From assembly GCA_000151295.1 (NCBI GenBank), contig GG745342.1:556115-620114 (forward strand): DNA of 64,000 bases, written 5' to 3'. Below are positions 45,327-55,107 of the stretch, in pieces. The position numbers and the translations under genes are program-made. The stretch comes from Allomyces macrogynus ATCC 38327. Lineage: Eukaryota; Blastocladiomycota; Blastocladiomycetes; Blastocladiales; Blastocladiaceae. How positions within the stretch are numbered: the stretch's first letter is position 1; every line of letters begins with the position of its first letter. Below the pieces are notes generated by a model, which had not been told where the DNA came from, made no database searches, and saw only the letters and a program-made list of their open reading frames with translations.

Positions 45327-47130
45327 ATGCTCGAACCGTCCCCACCACCCGCGTCGCTGCTGCACGCCGCGAGCACCAAACAGGAACTCACGCTGCACGT
45401 CAAGGAACACGTGCTCTACCCGGCCGGTACCTTTTGACCCATCACCGCGCCACCGTCCCTCTTCCGCGCCCACTTGACTTACGCAACGTCAACTGCACGC
45501 TTCCGCCCGTGTTCGCAGGCCTTGACCACGATGGGCGCGTCATTCTTGTGTTTTGTGCCACACACCTTGCCGATCCCACGATCCTGCCGCCCGACTTGAT
45601 TCTCGAGTAAGTCGTCTTAGTGGATTCCATAAACAGCCCCTGAAAAGAAGAACGACGGACGCGAGGCTGACCGATCACGCTCATGTCAACAGAGTCCTGC
45701 TCGCCACGCTCAACACGCTCGGCACCAACCGCCCTTACATGGCCGTGGTCGTGGGCCACGACGCGCCGCACCGCCCGGGCATGCGCTGGTTCTACAAGGC
45801 CTACAAGCAGCTCACCTACGCGTACGCCTGTTCCGGCCCCGCGCCCCGTCTTTCTGTCTCAAACGAGGTCCTGACTCCCACCATTCGGCCAAGCACCCGT
45901 AGCCACCGGAAAAACCTCAAGGCTATGTACCTCGTCCAGCCATCCACCTGGATGCGCCTCGTCCTCGACTTTATGCGCGCCTTTGTCAAGTACGTTGTCA
46001 ATCGTCATTTCCACTCTTTGCTCGCAGTTCAGCTCGGCCCACGACCGGCGCGCCGCGTTCGGGGACCCGTTCACTAACCCCCCGACGATCACAACCCCAG
46101 CCCGAAATTCTACGCCAAGGTGCACACGCTCAACCGCCTTGCCGATCTCCCCATGCAGCACGGCCTCTCGCTCGCCGGCCTGCGCCTCTCCGCAGCAACC
46201 CCCGACGACGCACTCGACCCGTCGACCTACCCGCGCGGCGCGTCCGAATTCGCCGCGCCACTTGCCGTCTCCGTCTCTACGACCCCGACCGCGTTCTTAC
46301 CACGCACCTGGCGCGCATGCGCCTCGGTCCTCGTCGCGCGCGGCGCCCAGGTCGAAGGCATTTTCCGCCGCCCGCCGCGGTTCACGGACGTCGGCGCTGC
46401 GAAACTCGCACTCGATGCAGCTGCACTCGACGCGGCCCTGACTGGGTCCACCCCGCCGGCGTCGTTCCCATCATCGGCCCTGTCGGTCCCGGGCGACGCC
46501 CCGCTCGTTGCGGCCGTCCTGCTCACACGGTGGTTGCGCGACTTGCCCACCCCGATCTTCCCACCCGACACCTACCCGTCCCTGCGTACCATGGAAACCG
46601 TCGAACCGAGCCCGACCGACTTACGCGTCACCGGGAACGATCCGGCGCGCGCTGTGACCCGCGCGCGGGTCCGGCTCTGGCGCGCGAGACTGCGTGACGA
46701 CCTCGTCCCCGGCGTTCACGCGCGGTACGTGCTTGCTGCGACCGGGCGCGTCTTGGCGTACGTTGCGCGGCACGCCGACGTGACGAGGATGACGCCGCGG
46801 AATTTGACGACGGTCGTCGCGCCCGCGCTTGTTCGTGGACCTAATCCGATTGCGGATTTGGCAATCACGGCGCCGGAGGCGGGCGGGGTCGGGGTGCTCG
46901 TCGCGCTGTGGATGGCCGAGTGGACCGCGTGTTGGGGGGATGTCTGGCGCGAGATGGGGGACGAGGCGGTGCGCGCGGCGGTGGACGGGGAGGTGGATGC
47001 GTGGCAGAGGGTGGATGAGGAGGTGCCGGTCGAGGATCCGAGGGGGAACGGGTGGTGGGAGGACGGAGTTAGGAGTGGGATGCCCGCGCACAGTGATGAT
47101 TTGGGGATGTCGCGGCTCATGATTGGGTGA
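45327..47130 (+). CDS. Sec14/CRAL-TRIO plus RhoGAP protein (p50RhoGAP-like)
   Basis: Five exons, 45327-45426, 45519-45606, 45693-45821, 45903-45989 and 46101-47130, give an intact 477-residue frame. The N-terminal third is a CRAL-TRIO-2 (Sec14-like) domain: GLDHDGRVILVFCATHL, MRWFYKAYKQLTYAHRKNLK and YLVQPSTWMRLVLDFMRAFV. A RhoGAP domain follows: VEGIFRRPP with the arginine finger at about Arg224, LLTRWLRDLPTPIF, and MTPRNLTTVVAPALV. This is the p50RhoGAP/ARHGAP1 layout, which binds membranes or prenylated GTPases and stimulates GTP hydrolysis on Rho/Cdc42. Introns cluster in the lipid-binding part; the RhoGAP half is one exon. Confidence 0.92.
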
Positions 47131-47406
47131 TCGGACCGAGAGCGACGAATGTGGTGACAAGTCGGTTGGGCATGTTCTTGGGGAGCGTGTCGTGTTTTGC
47201 TCGTGCGCTTGTCTGGCACAATGCGTTGGATGAATCCGTTCTTTGTTCGCGATCCGTTCGTTGGCCTTGAACCCGTTCGCGTTTGCGCGAGAAGAAAATA
47301 CACTCGAATACCCGCGGCCGTGTCCGTGAAGCATGAAAAAGATATCAATTCCAAATTGCCATAAGTCCAGTCGGCTCCCCTCTCGACCAGTCTCCCCCGC
47401 CGCGCT

Positions 47407-49663
47407 TCAGTGATACAACTTCAAGTAGAGCGCCTTGAGGTACCGCGCCTCGTACGCGGCCGAATTGTGGGCCGGGTCTACGTTCGCCATGCCCATCGGA
47501 TCCACGACCGCGAGCACGTCGCGGCCATGCGTCTCGACGGCGTCAAAGCACGCCAAAATGTCACGGTAGACGTCGTCCTTGAGCACAATCATCTGCTTGG
47601 CGAGCGTCTCGAGCAGCGAGACAAAGCAGCGCTTCGCGTAGAACCAGGTATCGGTGCCGAGCTACAAATCCATTTGGGTCAGTCAGTTCGCGGCGCGAAA
47701 ACGGGTGGAGAAAGCCAGAGCGTACCTTGCGCGCCATCGGCTCCATGCTCTTCATGACGCGGCCAATCCCAAACTCGAAGTTACCCTTGGCGCAATAAAG
47801 CGTGCCGATGACGAGGTTCACAATGCACAAATGGAAGCACCGCTGCCCGGGCTCCTCAAACCCGGCGCGCTCCTCCTCCTTCTCGATTCTGCGCATCAAC
47901 TCCTCGGCGGCCTCGTTCTGCGACGTCATGATATACGCGACGCACAAGTTGGCCAACACGATCGGCGTCACGTCCAACAACCCGACCTCCCAATGCTTGC
48001 GCACAATCGGCTCGTAGAACGCAATCGCCTCCTTGTACTTGGTCTCCTGCATGAACAGCACGTGCGCGACATTGAGTTTCCACGTATCGTGCTCGGCACA
48101 GAACTCGACCGACTTGCGAAACAGCTTTTCGACCACGTGGTACTCTTTCGTCTCCCAGTAGAGCTTGGCCTGCGCCATCAGGATCGGAATGTATCGCTCG
48201 AGCAGCTGGTCGTACTCGTGCACATGCCGCTTGACCGCATCGTCGTCGCGCGCGGCGCGCGCGTCCTGCACGGCTTTCGCTGCGCGACGTAGGTCCTCGA
48301 CGTGCTTTTGGCCCATGTCGTCGAGCCGCTTGAACGAGTCTTCGGGCGAGGCCGACTTGAGCAGGACCGCGTCGAGGAAATCGTACTGGTCACGGATAGA
48401 GAGTGAGCGAAAGAAAACCATGTCGGAAATGCGGTGACGCGGCACACACGCACCAGGTACCGCGACAATACGGCGCGCGCGAGCACCGAGTTCTCGGCGA
48501 GCAAGTCGGCAGCCGCGTCGTAGTACTCAAACTTGAGGTAGAGCAGGAGCAGGTTGCCAAAGGTCTCGGGCGGGCACGGCACTTGCTGCAGCAAAAAAAT
48601 GAGTTTCTCAAACCCGGTCGCGGGCTCCGTGTCCATGTGCACGAGCGCCTGGTTGTGCAGCGTGACTGGATCGAGCTCCTCTTCGAGCCGCGGCGGCATG
48701 TCCTGCAGCGCTTCCTTGGCAGCCACGTCTAGTTTCGCGGGACAAGGTCAGAAAACGGCGCGAAGAAAACGAGGGTACGGCGGGTCTGAGCGCACAGTTC
48801 TTGAGGTTGTACTCGATCGCGGCCTTGAGATTGAACGCCTCGACCAAGAACGACTTGTGCAGCGACGGCGAGTTGCCCACACTCAATATCTCTTCGGGCA
48901 GCACGCCCACATTCAAGTCCGGGTAATCGCGGATCCCGTGCTCAATGATATCCGCTAGGTACTTGAGTGACGTGACGTACTCGCGGCGCATATACGCGCA
49001 GAGCGCGACATTGTAATACACTTCCGGATGGTACCCGTGGCGCCGTGCCGCATCCGAGAACTTGGCCTGCGCGTCAGCGTACTTGCCCTCCTTGTAGAGC
49101 AAACAAGCCTGGTTGAAAGCCGTATCCGGATCGTTCGCGGCGCCCTGGTCAACGAGCGCCTGGCACCCGGCGACGTCGTCCGACTCGTACTTGATCGCAG
49201 CCTGCAATTTGCGCGCGGCCTGACGCACATCGTCGTTCTCGTCGGCGCCGTCGACGGACCCGGCGGCCGCGGCGTCGGCCGACGCCATGAGAGCGGCAGG
49301 GTACTGCCCGGCCTTGTAGAGCGCCTGCGCGTAGGCGAGCCTGTAGGAAGCGACGTCGGGGCACTGGGCGACGAGTTGCTCGTAACACGCGGCCGCACCA
49401 AGCCAGTCTTGCATCTTGAACAGGCACCAGGCTTGTAGCGATAGCGCTGGGCGCGAGTTTGGGCACACGGCCAGTTCTTGCGCGAGTAAAGCGGCCACGT
49501 CGTCGTAGCGCTCCTCGCGTAAGAGAGCGTAGACGGTCGAGGTGATCTTGCCGGGCGGGATTTGCGAGAGCGAGAGCGGGGCCGGGCCCATGGCCCCGCC
49601 CGCGCCGGACGGGGCTGGTGGCAGGCCGGCGGCAGTGCGCAGGCCGGCGGCGGTTGTTGCCAT
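47407..49663 (-). CDS. TTC30: Intraflagellar transport protein IFT70 (TTC30/DYF-1)
   Basis: Four exons, 49663-48796, 48728-48454, 48385-47726 and 47661-47407, give an intact 685-residue frame, close to the family length. TPR units fill the protein: IPPGKITSTVYALLREERYD, CLFKMQDWLGAAACYEQL, ALYKAGQYPAAL, the hallmark AAKEALQDMPPRLEEELDPV, and LYWETKEYHVVEKLFRKSVE. IFT70 is a TPR superhelix wrapped around IFT52 in the IFT-B core and is needed to build flagella, including tubulin-modified B-tubules. Its presence implies a flagellated stage. Degenerate copies of its 5' third lie in both arms of the palindrome that starts about 490 bases upstream of the gene. Confidence 0.95.
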
Positions 49664-50156
49664 GGTGTTGCGGTGGTCGTTGTGGTGCGGCAAGTTGGGG
49701 TCGATGAGAAGCTGAAAGCAATATTTGGGCCTCGGTGCAGGCTGGCAGAGGCTGACACGCCCGATTGGAGACGACTCGCAGACGACGTGAGACGCGACTG
49801 ATCAGTGCCAGCTCCCTTGACCCGCTTGCACACACCGAACCAAGCCGACCCTCGGACGGAATCATCCAGCAATCCATAACTCTCCCAACTGGCCCGAAAA
49901 ATCAGCGCATTGTCCGATCGTATCGCGTAGCGAGAAGCGCGGCAACGCCTGGGCAGCAGAAATGGCGTTGCGGTCCAGTGAGCCCATTTTGTGCGCAGAG
50001 CGGAAAACGCGTTCTCAACCAGGTCGTGCAGTGTCGCATGACGGTCCATCAACTTGCGCCGCGCGCAGATCGATCTGAACGACCCAAAGGCCTGGCTAGG
50101 GGCTTGCGCGCAAATCACGCTGCAAGCAAGAATGAGCTAAAGCGCTCATTCTCAAC
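49664..50156. other. IFT70 upstream region
   Basis: About 490 bases between the IFT70 start and the palindrome. A hairpin GAATGAGC...GCTCATTC lies at about 50130-50152, right at the palindrome edge. No gene. Confidence 0.5.
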
Positions 50157-50499
50157 TGTAGGTCAATGGGCGCTACCCATTCAAACTCCAAACTCGCGCC
50201 CATGCGCCGCTCTCCTCGTCAGGATGAGGGGTGCGAAAAGTAATATCTGGTGGTAGCTGTCGTCGCATAAATAAACGTCTCCCATAATCATGGATGTCAA
50301 GCGGGTGAGGGTCGAGGCATGGAATCAATGATCGCTCTGATGGTTGCAGCAAGCATTTGGAGCACGGCCATGTTGCGTGTCAACACATTGTGCGCCTGGC
50401 TGACGCTGTGATAGATTGTGCACACAGCGCGCAGCGCAGCAATTGGAAGCTGCAATCATGCCATTGAAGGGCCACTGGGTGCCAGCTGGCCAGTGCAGA

Positions 50500-50935
50500 T
50501 TTCTGCACATGAGGTACTTCCCAGCCTTGGGGAGCAGAGCGTCCACGCTTCAGTGAAACCGTAAGATTCAAAGATCATATCAGAGTACTCACTGTGTGGT
50601 AAGCTGCTTGTTGCCCACAGCTGCCCCAAGCCAGTCTTGCATCAAGTTGAACAGGCATGATGTCGTGGCCTGTAGCAACAGGGCGAGCGTGAGCGATCAG
50701 CTGGGGACACGAGAGTTTGGGCGTAGGATCGGTTCTTGCGTGAGTAATGCAGCAGTCACATGTTGTCGTCACACTGCTAACTGCCACGAAAAGGCGTGTG
50801 CAGAGATGCGGGTGGTTGTGATTTTGCTGGCCCAGCAACATTTGCTGCGCGCGAGCAAAGAGCCCATGGCGGGCGCTGCCCAAGCCCAAGGGGCCTGTGC
50901 CCGCGGTTGGCTGCTGCAGTGGCAGTGATACTTCA
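50500..50935 (-). pseudogene. IFT70 5' fragment, copy in left arm
   Basis: Nucleotide similarity to the IFT70 first exon is plain: the stretch AAGCCAGTCTTGCATC (50632-50647) matches 49409-49424, followed by TTGAACAGGCA, GTTTGGGC, GTTCTTGCG and GAGTAA at matching spacing. On minus, pieces such as LMQDWLGAA and PKAGKY correspond to KMQDWLGAA and YKAGQY of the gene. Insertions and frame changes make it non-coding. It points the same way as the functional gene. Confidence 0.85.
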
Positions 50936-51099
50936 GGAGTGACAAGTCTGGTTGAGGGTGATGGCTAGGATGGATTTAGGGTGATGGGGGCGCAGGAGAA
51001 ACCTAACTTGTCAACAACCAGCTTATAAGGCATAAGCGGCCCCTCTGAACAACGGGGTGCCAAATCCCGAAACCCTAATCGGAAACCTAATCCGGTTCG

Positions 51100-51171
51100 A
51101 GCGTCTTGGCGCAGAGGAAGCGCGCAGGGCTCATAACCCTGAGGTCGTAGGATCGAAACCTACAGACGCTA
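51100..51171 (+). tRNA. tRNA-Met (CAT), elongator-like
   Basis: A full cloverleaf: acceptor AGCGTCT pairs with AGACGCT, the D-arm is GCGC...GCGC, the anticodon stem AGGG/CCCT encloses CTCATAA with anticodon CAT, and the T-arm GTAGG/CCTAC encloses ATCGAAA. A-box (TGGCGCAGAGG) and B-box (GATCGAAACC) polymerase III elements are present. A TTTTT terminator follows at 51204-51208. No intron. The A1-T72 type acceptor end could suggest initiator, but the T-loop and stem do not settle it. Confidence 0.95.
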
Positions 51172-51203
51172 ACAATGCTTTGGAAAGCACAGGACTCATA
51201 ACC

Positions 51204-51208
51204 TTTTT
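51204..51208 (+). terminator. Polymerase III terminator of tRNA-Met
   Basis: TTTTT 33 bases after the tRNA 3' end, within a long pyrimidine-rich tract. Mirrored at 54399-54403. Confidence 0.75.
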
Positions 51209-51295
51209 CCTTCCACTTCTTCTTCTCCTTCCTCTTTCTGCTTCTTTTTTGAGCTGCTGCCATCCATAGCGCAAAACAAACTTTCTTCCAAAGCT

Positions 51296-51622
51296 TTACA
51301 ACGTTTCCTTACGCTTCTCCTGATCACCTCTCACACTTGTGCAAACACCAACAGCTGCAATCTGGAAGGTGCTCTTTTCATGATTTGGTATGGTGCAGGC
51401 AACACTAAGCCTTCTGGAATGGTTTTTTACACGCCACTCCTCACTCACTCCACTACTGATACTCTTACCACCTGCAATGAATAAAGGACATTGAGCGCTA
51501 CTTTCAGGCACAATTCTCCATTTTTTGGCCCACTGGGAGCCAAGGAATGGCTGTAGCTGGGTCATGACCATAGTGTCCCAGACTGCTATTGCAGTTGTGG
51601 GAGCAGGGTTGATGTGCGCCAT
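51296..51622 (-). CDS. 109-residue open frame of the palindrome arm (left copy)
   Basis: The frame begins MMAHINPAPTTAIAVWDTMV and contains QPFLGSQWAKKWRIVPESSA. Trp-rich, low in Arg and Ala, it does not look like a shadow of host coding sequence. No family is recognised; a degraded mobile-element protein is possible. An identical frame is in the right arm. Confidence 0.4.
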   Translation of the reverse strand: MAHINPAPTTAIAVWDTMVMTQLQPFLGSQWAKKWRIVPESSAQCPLFIAGGKSISSGVSEEWRVKNHSRRLSVACTIPNHEKSTFQIAAVGVCTSVRGDQEKRKETL

Positions 51623-51756
51623 CAATGCAAAACGATTGCACTTTGCTTGGTTTGAGTTGGAGGTGATTTGAAGGCGTCAATAGATTTGGAGTGAGTGGTC
51701 AGTCAGAGCTCAATGGTGTAAGAAATGCAGCAGCAATGCTTTCTGAACAACTGCAA

Positions 51757-52170
51757 TCACTCAATATCACCCAAACCAAGCAATTGCACTTGTGACAAAC
51801 TCAAAATATCCAACAGCATGTCATACATATACTTTGAAACTGGAAACAGGATGAGCAGGACCATGAGGGCAACAACAAGGATCTGGCCAACAGACACAAG
51901 CGCACACAACAGCAGGATGGGGGGAAGTGTATAAGCAAAGAGAAGCAGCAGTTGCAGGCCCCCCAAGTCCTTTTGGTGGTGTATGCTTGACTGTGGCCAG
52001 GTGGTGCAAGTGCAATGCTGGTGATGCCACCTTTGTTGCATTTGCATTTGCCTTTTCATTTTATTTGTTTCACTCCCATTTGTTGCGCTTGCACCACCAA
52101 AAGGACAGTCAAGCATGCACCACCAAAAGGACTTGCTACCTTTGGCACACTCAATCCACTGCCTCCCCAC
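51757..52170 (-). CDS. Possible hydrophobic protein in spacer
   Basis: A 137-codon minus frame whose C-terminal half is strongly hydrophobic (LPPILLLCALVSVGQILVVA, then LMVLLILFPVSKY), enough for two membrane helices. The frame crosses the small inverted repeat, so it may be fortuitous. No family recognised. Confidence 0.2.
   Translation of the reverse strand: MGRQWIECAKGSKSFWWCMLDCPFGGASATNGSETNKMKRQMQMQQRWHHQHCTCTTWPQSSIHHQKDLGGLQLLLLFAYTLPPILLLCALVSVGQILVVALMVLLILFPVSKYMYDMLLDILSLSQVQLLGLGDIE
51966..52135. repeat. Small inverted repeat in the palindrome spacer
   Basis: AAGTCCTTTTGGTGGTG plus ATGCTTGACTGT (51966-51995) recurs inverted as ACAGTCAAGCATGCACCACC and AAAAGGACTT (about 52105-52134), about 110 bases apart, with one or two mismatches. 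CACCACCAAAAGGAC occurs twice on the right side. It could fold into a long hairpin or be a MITE-like remnant. Confidence 0.75.
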
Positions 52171-52175
52171 CTTGG

Positions 52176-52395
52176 TGAAGTTGCATGACGTTCTGATGGG
52201 GTTATATGCAGGAAAGTCGATAGTAACCTGTTGTATTCATTGGGGCTTGGGAATGCCCTGCTTGGGTCACACAGCCTGCCATTGCAGGGTCATCACCTGC
52301 CCATGTGACCCATGGTCATGGCCCAAGGGACATGCCATGGCATGACCATGTGCCTTGCACAGTCACAGCTTGGGACTTTGCACTGTGCTGCAACA
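52176..52395 (-). repeat. LTR (plus-left copy)
   Basis: 220 bp, TGAAGTTGCA...TGCTGCAACA on plus. It contains the palindrome CATGCCATGGCATG at 52331-52344 inside a larger CATGGTCATG...CATGACCATG hairpin. Confidence 0.85.
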
Positions 52396-52429
52396 TCACC
52401 CCTTCCAGGATGGAGGGCCATCTTACTTG

Positions 52430-53437
52430 CACCATTGGTGCTTGGGCCACATGGGCATGGGGACCCCACCAGCCTGCTGGCGTTTCCCTGCATTTGTCTC
52501 CTTCTGGTGTTTGATTTGGAAGTAATCCGTGTCAAGACCTTCTTGTTCAATGGCTTGATGAACAGATATGCCTTGAGGTGGCATGGGTACTTGTTGTCAT
52601 CAGGTGTGGTGATTGCCTCAAGGAACTTGCAGTCTGTCTTGTCCTGTGTGTCAGTTGCAGAGCAGGATAGGAGCTGCATGTCAACACTGTTGACAAGGAT
52701 GTGCAAGGGCACAATGCACTTGAGAACCAGCGTGAGCAAGGCGTCAGGCATCCAGGACTTCTGGAGCTTGACAATCTTGGTGATGAAGGAGTACAGGTCA
52801 TTCATGATGAGGCTGGCATGTTTCATGGGCAGCTTGGTGTCAATGGCCAAGATGGGCCAGTCCAATGATCATCTTGGCAAAGCAGGTGTCATCACTTGAT
52901 GCTGTGGATGTGGCCATGGCCTGTGTTTGTGATCTGATGACATGCTCAAGGATTGAGACAATCTTGCTAAACTTGTTGGCAAATGTGTGGGCCTCAGCCA
53001 GGCTTAGCTGGCTGCATGTGTGCTGGTCAGGTGCAAGCATGTTGAGCTTGGTTGTCTCCTTGATAACATGGGCAGCAATTGTCAAGAGATGGTTGGGCAC
53101 CTTGGGCAGCAGGGCCTGTGTGCAGTCCACTGGCAGCTTTGCAGGCAGGCAGTGGTATGTCACCTCATTGAGGTAGACATGCTCCAGCACTTGGAACAGG
53201 GTGGCAGTGTTCAAGTTGAAGATGCTGGGGGGTGTTGCAGGTTTGGTCAGGTTCATTTTGCAACTGGCATACTTGGCCATGAGGGATGTGAAGTCAGTGC
53301 CCATGGGACAGCATTACCATGGACCATAGTCCCAGGGGGCAGCCATGGCTGGGTCATGGTGGTGTTGGCAGTGGCAGGAGCCTTTGGTGACTTGCTCACA
53401 GTCATGGGTGGGCCTCCTTTCTTGGGGCCAGCCATTG
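52430..53437 (-). pseudogene. Internal ORF of the LTR element, frame-broken
   Basis: On minus, a protein-like frame starts near 53437 with MAGPKKGGPPMTVSKSPKAP. It continues in a second frame from about 53304 (MGTDFTSLMAKYASCKMNL), then from about 52865 in the first frame again (WPILAIDTKLPMKHASLI) to about 52430. Two compensating frame changes therefore interrupt it. Composition (Thr, Leu, His, Met-rich) is unlike host genes. Position directly inside the LTR suggests a Gag-like protein, but no zinc knuckle or known domain is seen. No repaired sequence is given. Confidence 0.5.
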
Positions 53438-53472
53438 TCAAGTTGCAGGGGAAGACAGAGTATTGGAAAAAA

Positions 53473-53694
53473 TGAAGTTGCACAACATTCTGATAGGGTT
53501 TTGTGTGGGAAAGTTGATAGCAACCTGTCATATTCATTAGGGCGTGGGAACGCCCTGCTTAAGACACACAGCCTGCCATTGTGGGGTCATCACCTGCCAC
53601 CATGTCACCCATAGTCATGGCCCAAGGGACGTGCCATGGCATGACTGTGTGCCTTGCACAGTCACAGCTCAGGACTTTGCACTGTGCTGCAACA
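53473..53694 (-). repeat. LTR (plus-right copy)
   Basis: 222 bp, about 88% identical to 52176-52395 in the same orientation, with a 2-base indel. It ends GCTGCAACA, followed by the CTTGG duplication. Confidence 0.85.
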
Positions 53695-53984
53695 CTTGGC
53701 CAACCCCACCCATCTTCACCTGTCTGACATTTGCTACCTCTGAAACCATTGTGCCCCCACAGGAGGAATATATATGTCGTCAAAATCATTTTTTGAGGAA
53801 TTGTGGCTGGTCAGGGTGTGTTTTGCAAGTTGTTGGGTGATATTGAGTGATTGCAGTTGTTCAGAAAGCATTGCTGCTGCATTTCTTACACCATTGAGCT
53901 CTGACTGACCACTCACTCCAAATCTATTGACGCCTTCAAATCACCTCCAACTCAAACCAAGCAAAGTGCAATCGTTTTGCATTG

Positions 53985-54311
53985 ATGGCGCACATCAACC
54001 CTGCTCCCACAACTGCAATAGCAGTCTGGGACACTATGGTCATGACCCAGCTACAGCCATTCCTTGGCTCCCAGTGGGCCAAAAAATGGAGAATTGTGCC
54101 TGAAAGTAGCGCTCAATGTCCTTTATTCATTGCAGGTGGTAAGAGTATCAGTAGTGGAGTGAGTGAGGAGTGGCGTGTAAAAAACCATTCCAGAAGGCTT
54201 AGTGTTGCCTGCACCATACCAAATCATGAAAAGAGCACCTTCCAGATTGCAGCTGTTGGTGTTTGCACAAGTGTGAGAGGTGATCAGGAGAAGCGTAAGG
54301 AAACGTTGTAA
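53985..54311 (+). CDS. 109-residue open frame of the palindrome arm (right copy)
   Basis: Same protein as at 51296-51622, in the mirror position on plus. Function unknown. Retention of an open frame in both copies reflects their identity rather than independent selection. Confidence 0.4.
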   Translation: MAHINPAPTTAIAVWDTMVMTQLQPFLGSQWAKKWRIVPESSAQCPLFIAGGKSISSGVSEEWRVKNHSRRLSVACTIPNHEKSTFQIAAVGVCTSVRGDQEKRKETL

Positions 54312-54435
54312 AGCTTTGGAAGAAAGTTTGTTTTGCGCTATGGATGGCAGCAGCTCAAAAAAGAAGCAGAAAGAGGAAGGAGAAGAAGAAGTGGAAGGAA
54401 AAAGGTTATGAGTCCTGTGCTTTCCAAAGCATTGT

Positions 54436-54507
54436 TAGCGTCTGTAGGTTTCGATCCTACGACCTCAGGGTTATGAGCCCTGCGCGCTTCCTCTGCGCCA
54501 AGACGCT
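54436..54507 (-). tRNA. tRNA-Met (CAT), second inverted copy
   Basis: Identical to the tRNA at 51100-51171 on the opposite strand, with the same A and B boxes and terminator (54399-54403). Both copies look functional. Confidence 0.95.
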
Positions 54508-54671
54508 CGAACCGGATTAGGTTTCCGATTAGGGTTTCGGGATTTGGCACCCCGTTGTTCAGAGGGGCCGCTTATGCCTTATAAGCTGGTTGTTGACAAG
54601 TTAGGTTTCTCCTGCGCCCCCATCACCCTAAATCCATCCTAGCCATCACCCTCAACCAGACTTGTCACTCC

Positions 54672-55107
54672 TGAAGTATCACTGCCACTGCAGCAGCCAA
54701 CCGCGGGCACAGGCCCCTTGGGCTTGGGCAGCGCCCGCCATGGGCTCTTTGCTCGCGCGCAGCAAATGTTGCTGGGCCAGCAAAATCACAACCACCCGCA
54801 TCTCTGCACACGCCTTTTCGTGGCAGTTAGCAGTGTGACGACAACATGTGACTGCTGCATTACTCACGCAAGAACCGATCCTACGCCCAAACTCTCGTGT
54901 CCCCAGCTGATCGCTCACGCTCGCCCTGTTGCTACAGGCCACGACATCATGCCTGTTCAACTTGATGCAAGACTGGCTTGGGGCAGCTGTGGGCAACAAG
55001 CAGCTTACCACACAGTGAGTACTCTGATATGATCTTTGAATCTTACGGTTTCACTGAAGCGTGGACGCTCTGCTCCCCAAGGCTGGGAAGTACCTCATGT
55101 GCAGAAA
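54672..55107 (+). pseudogene. IFT70 5' fragment, copy in right arm
   Basis: Mirror copy of the left-arm fragment, identical in sequence and opposite in strand. It has the same frame breaks, so the decay predates the duplication of the arms or has been spread between them by conversion. Confidence 0.85.

Larger units (their letters stand above)
50157..51774. repeat. Left arm of 5.3-kb palindrome
   Basis: About 1,618 bases whose reverse complement recurs at 53833-55450. Every matching landmark obeys x + x' = 105607, so there are no net indels, and all open frames in the arms are identical. The outer end reads TGTAGGTCAATGGG and the inner end breaks after CAATATCACCCAA. The arm carries tRNA-Met, an IFT70 fragment and a 109-residue open frame. 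Similarity continues weakly outward for about 10 bases after a 3-base indel. Confidence 0.95.
52176..53694 (-). mobile_element. LTR retrotransposon-like element, non-autonomous
   Basis: A 1,519-bp unit bounded by direct repeats of 220 bp (52176-52395) and 222 bp (53473-53694). Each repeat starts TG and ends CA, and the unit is flanked on both sides by CTTGG (52171-52175 and 53695-53699), a 5-bp target duplication. Read on minus, a purine-rich GGAAGGGGTGA abuts the downstream repeat, as a polypurine tract would, and the only ORF is on minus. No protease, reverse transcriptase or integrase is present, so it would need help to move. The two repeats differ at about 27 of 220 sites, mostly transitions, so the insertion is old. 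Confidence 0.82.

Noticed and set aside
49640..49700. RFX X-box at the IFT70 start
   Set aside because: GTTGCCATGGTG is only a half match to the X-box and contains the start codon.
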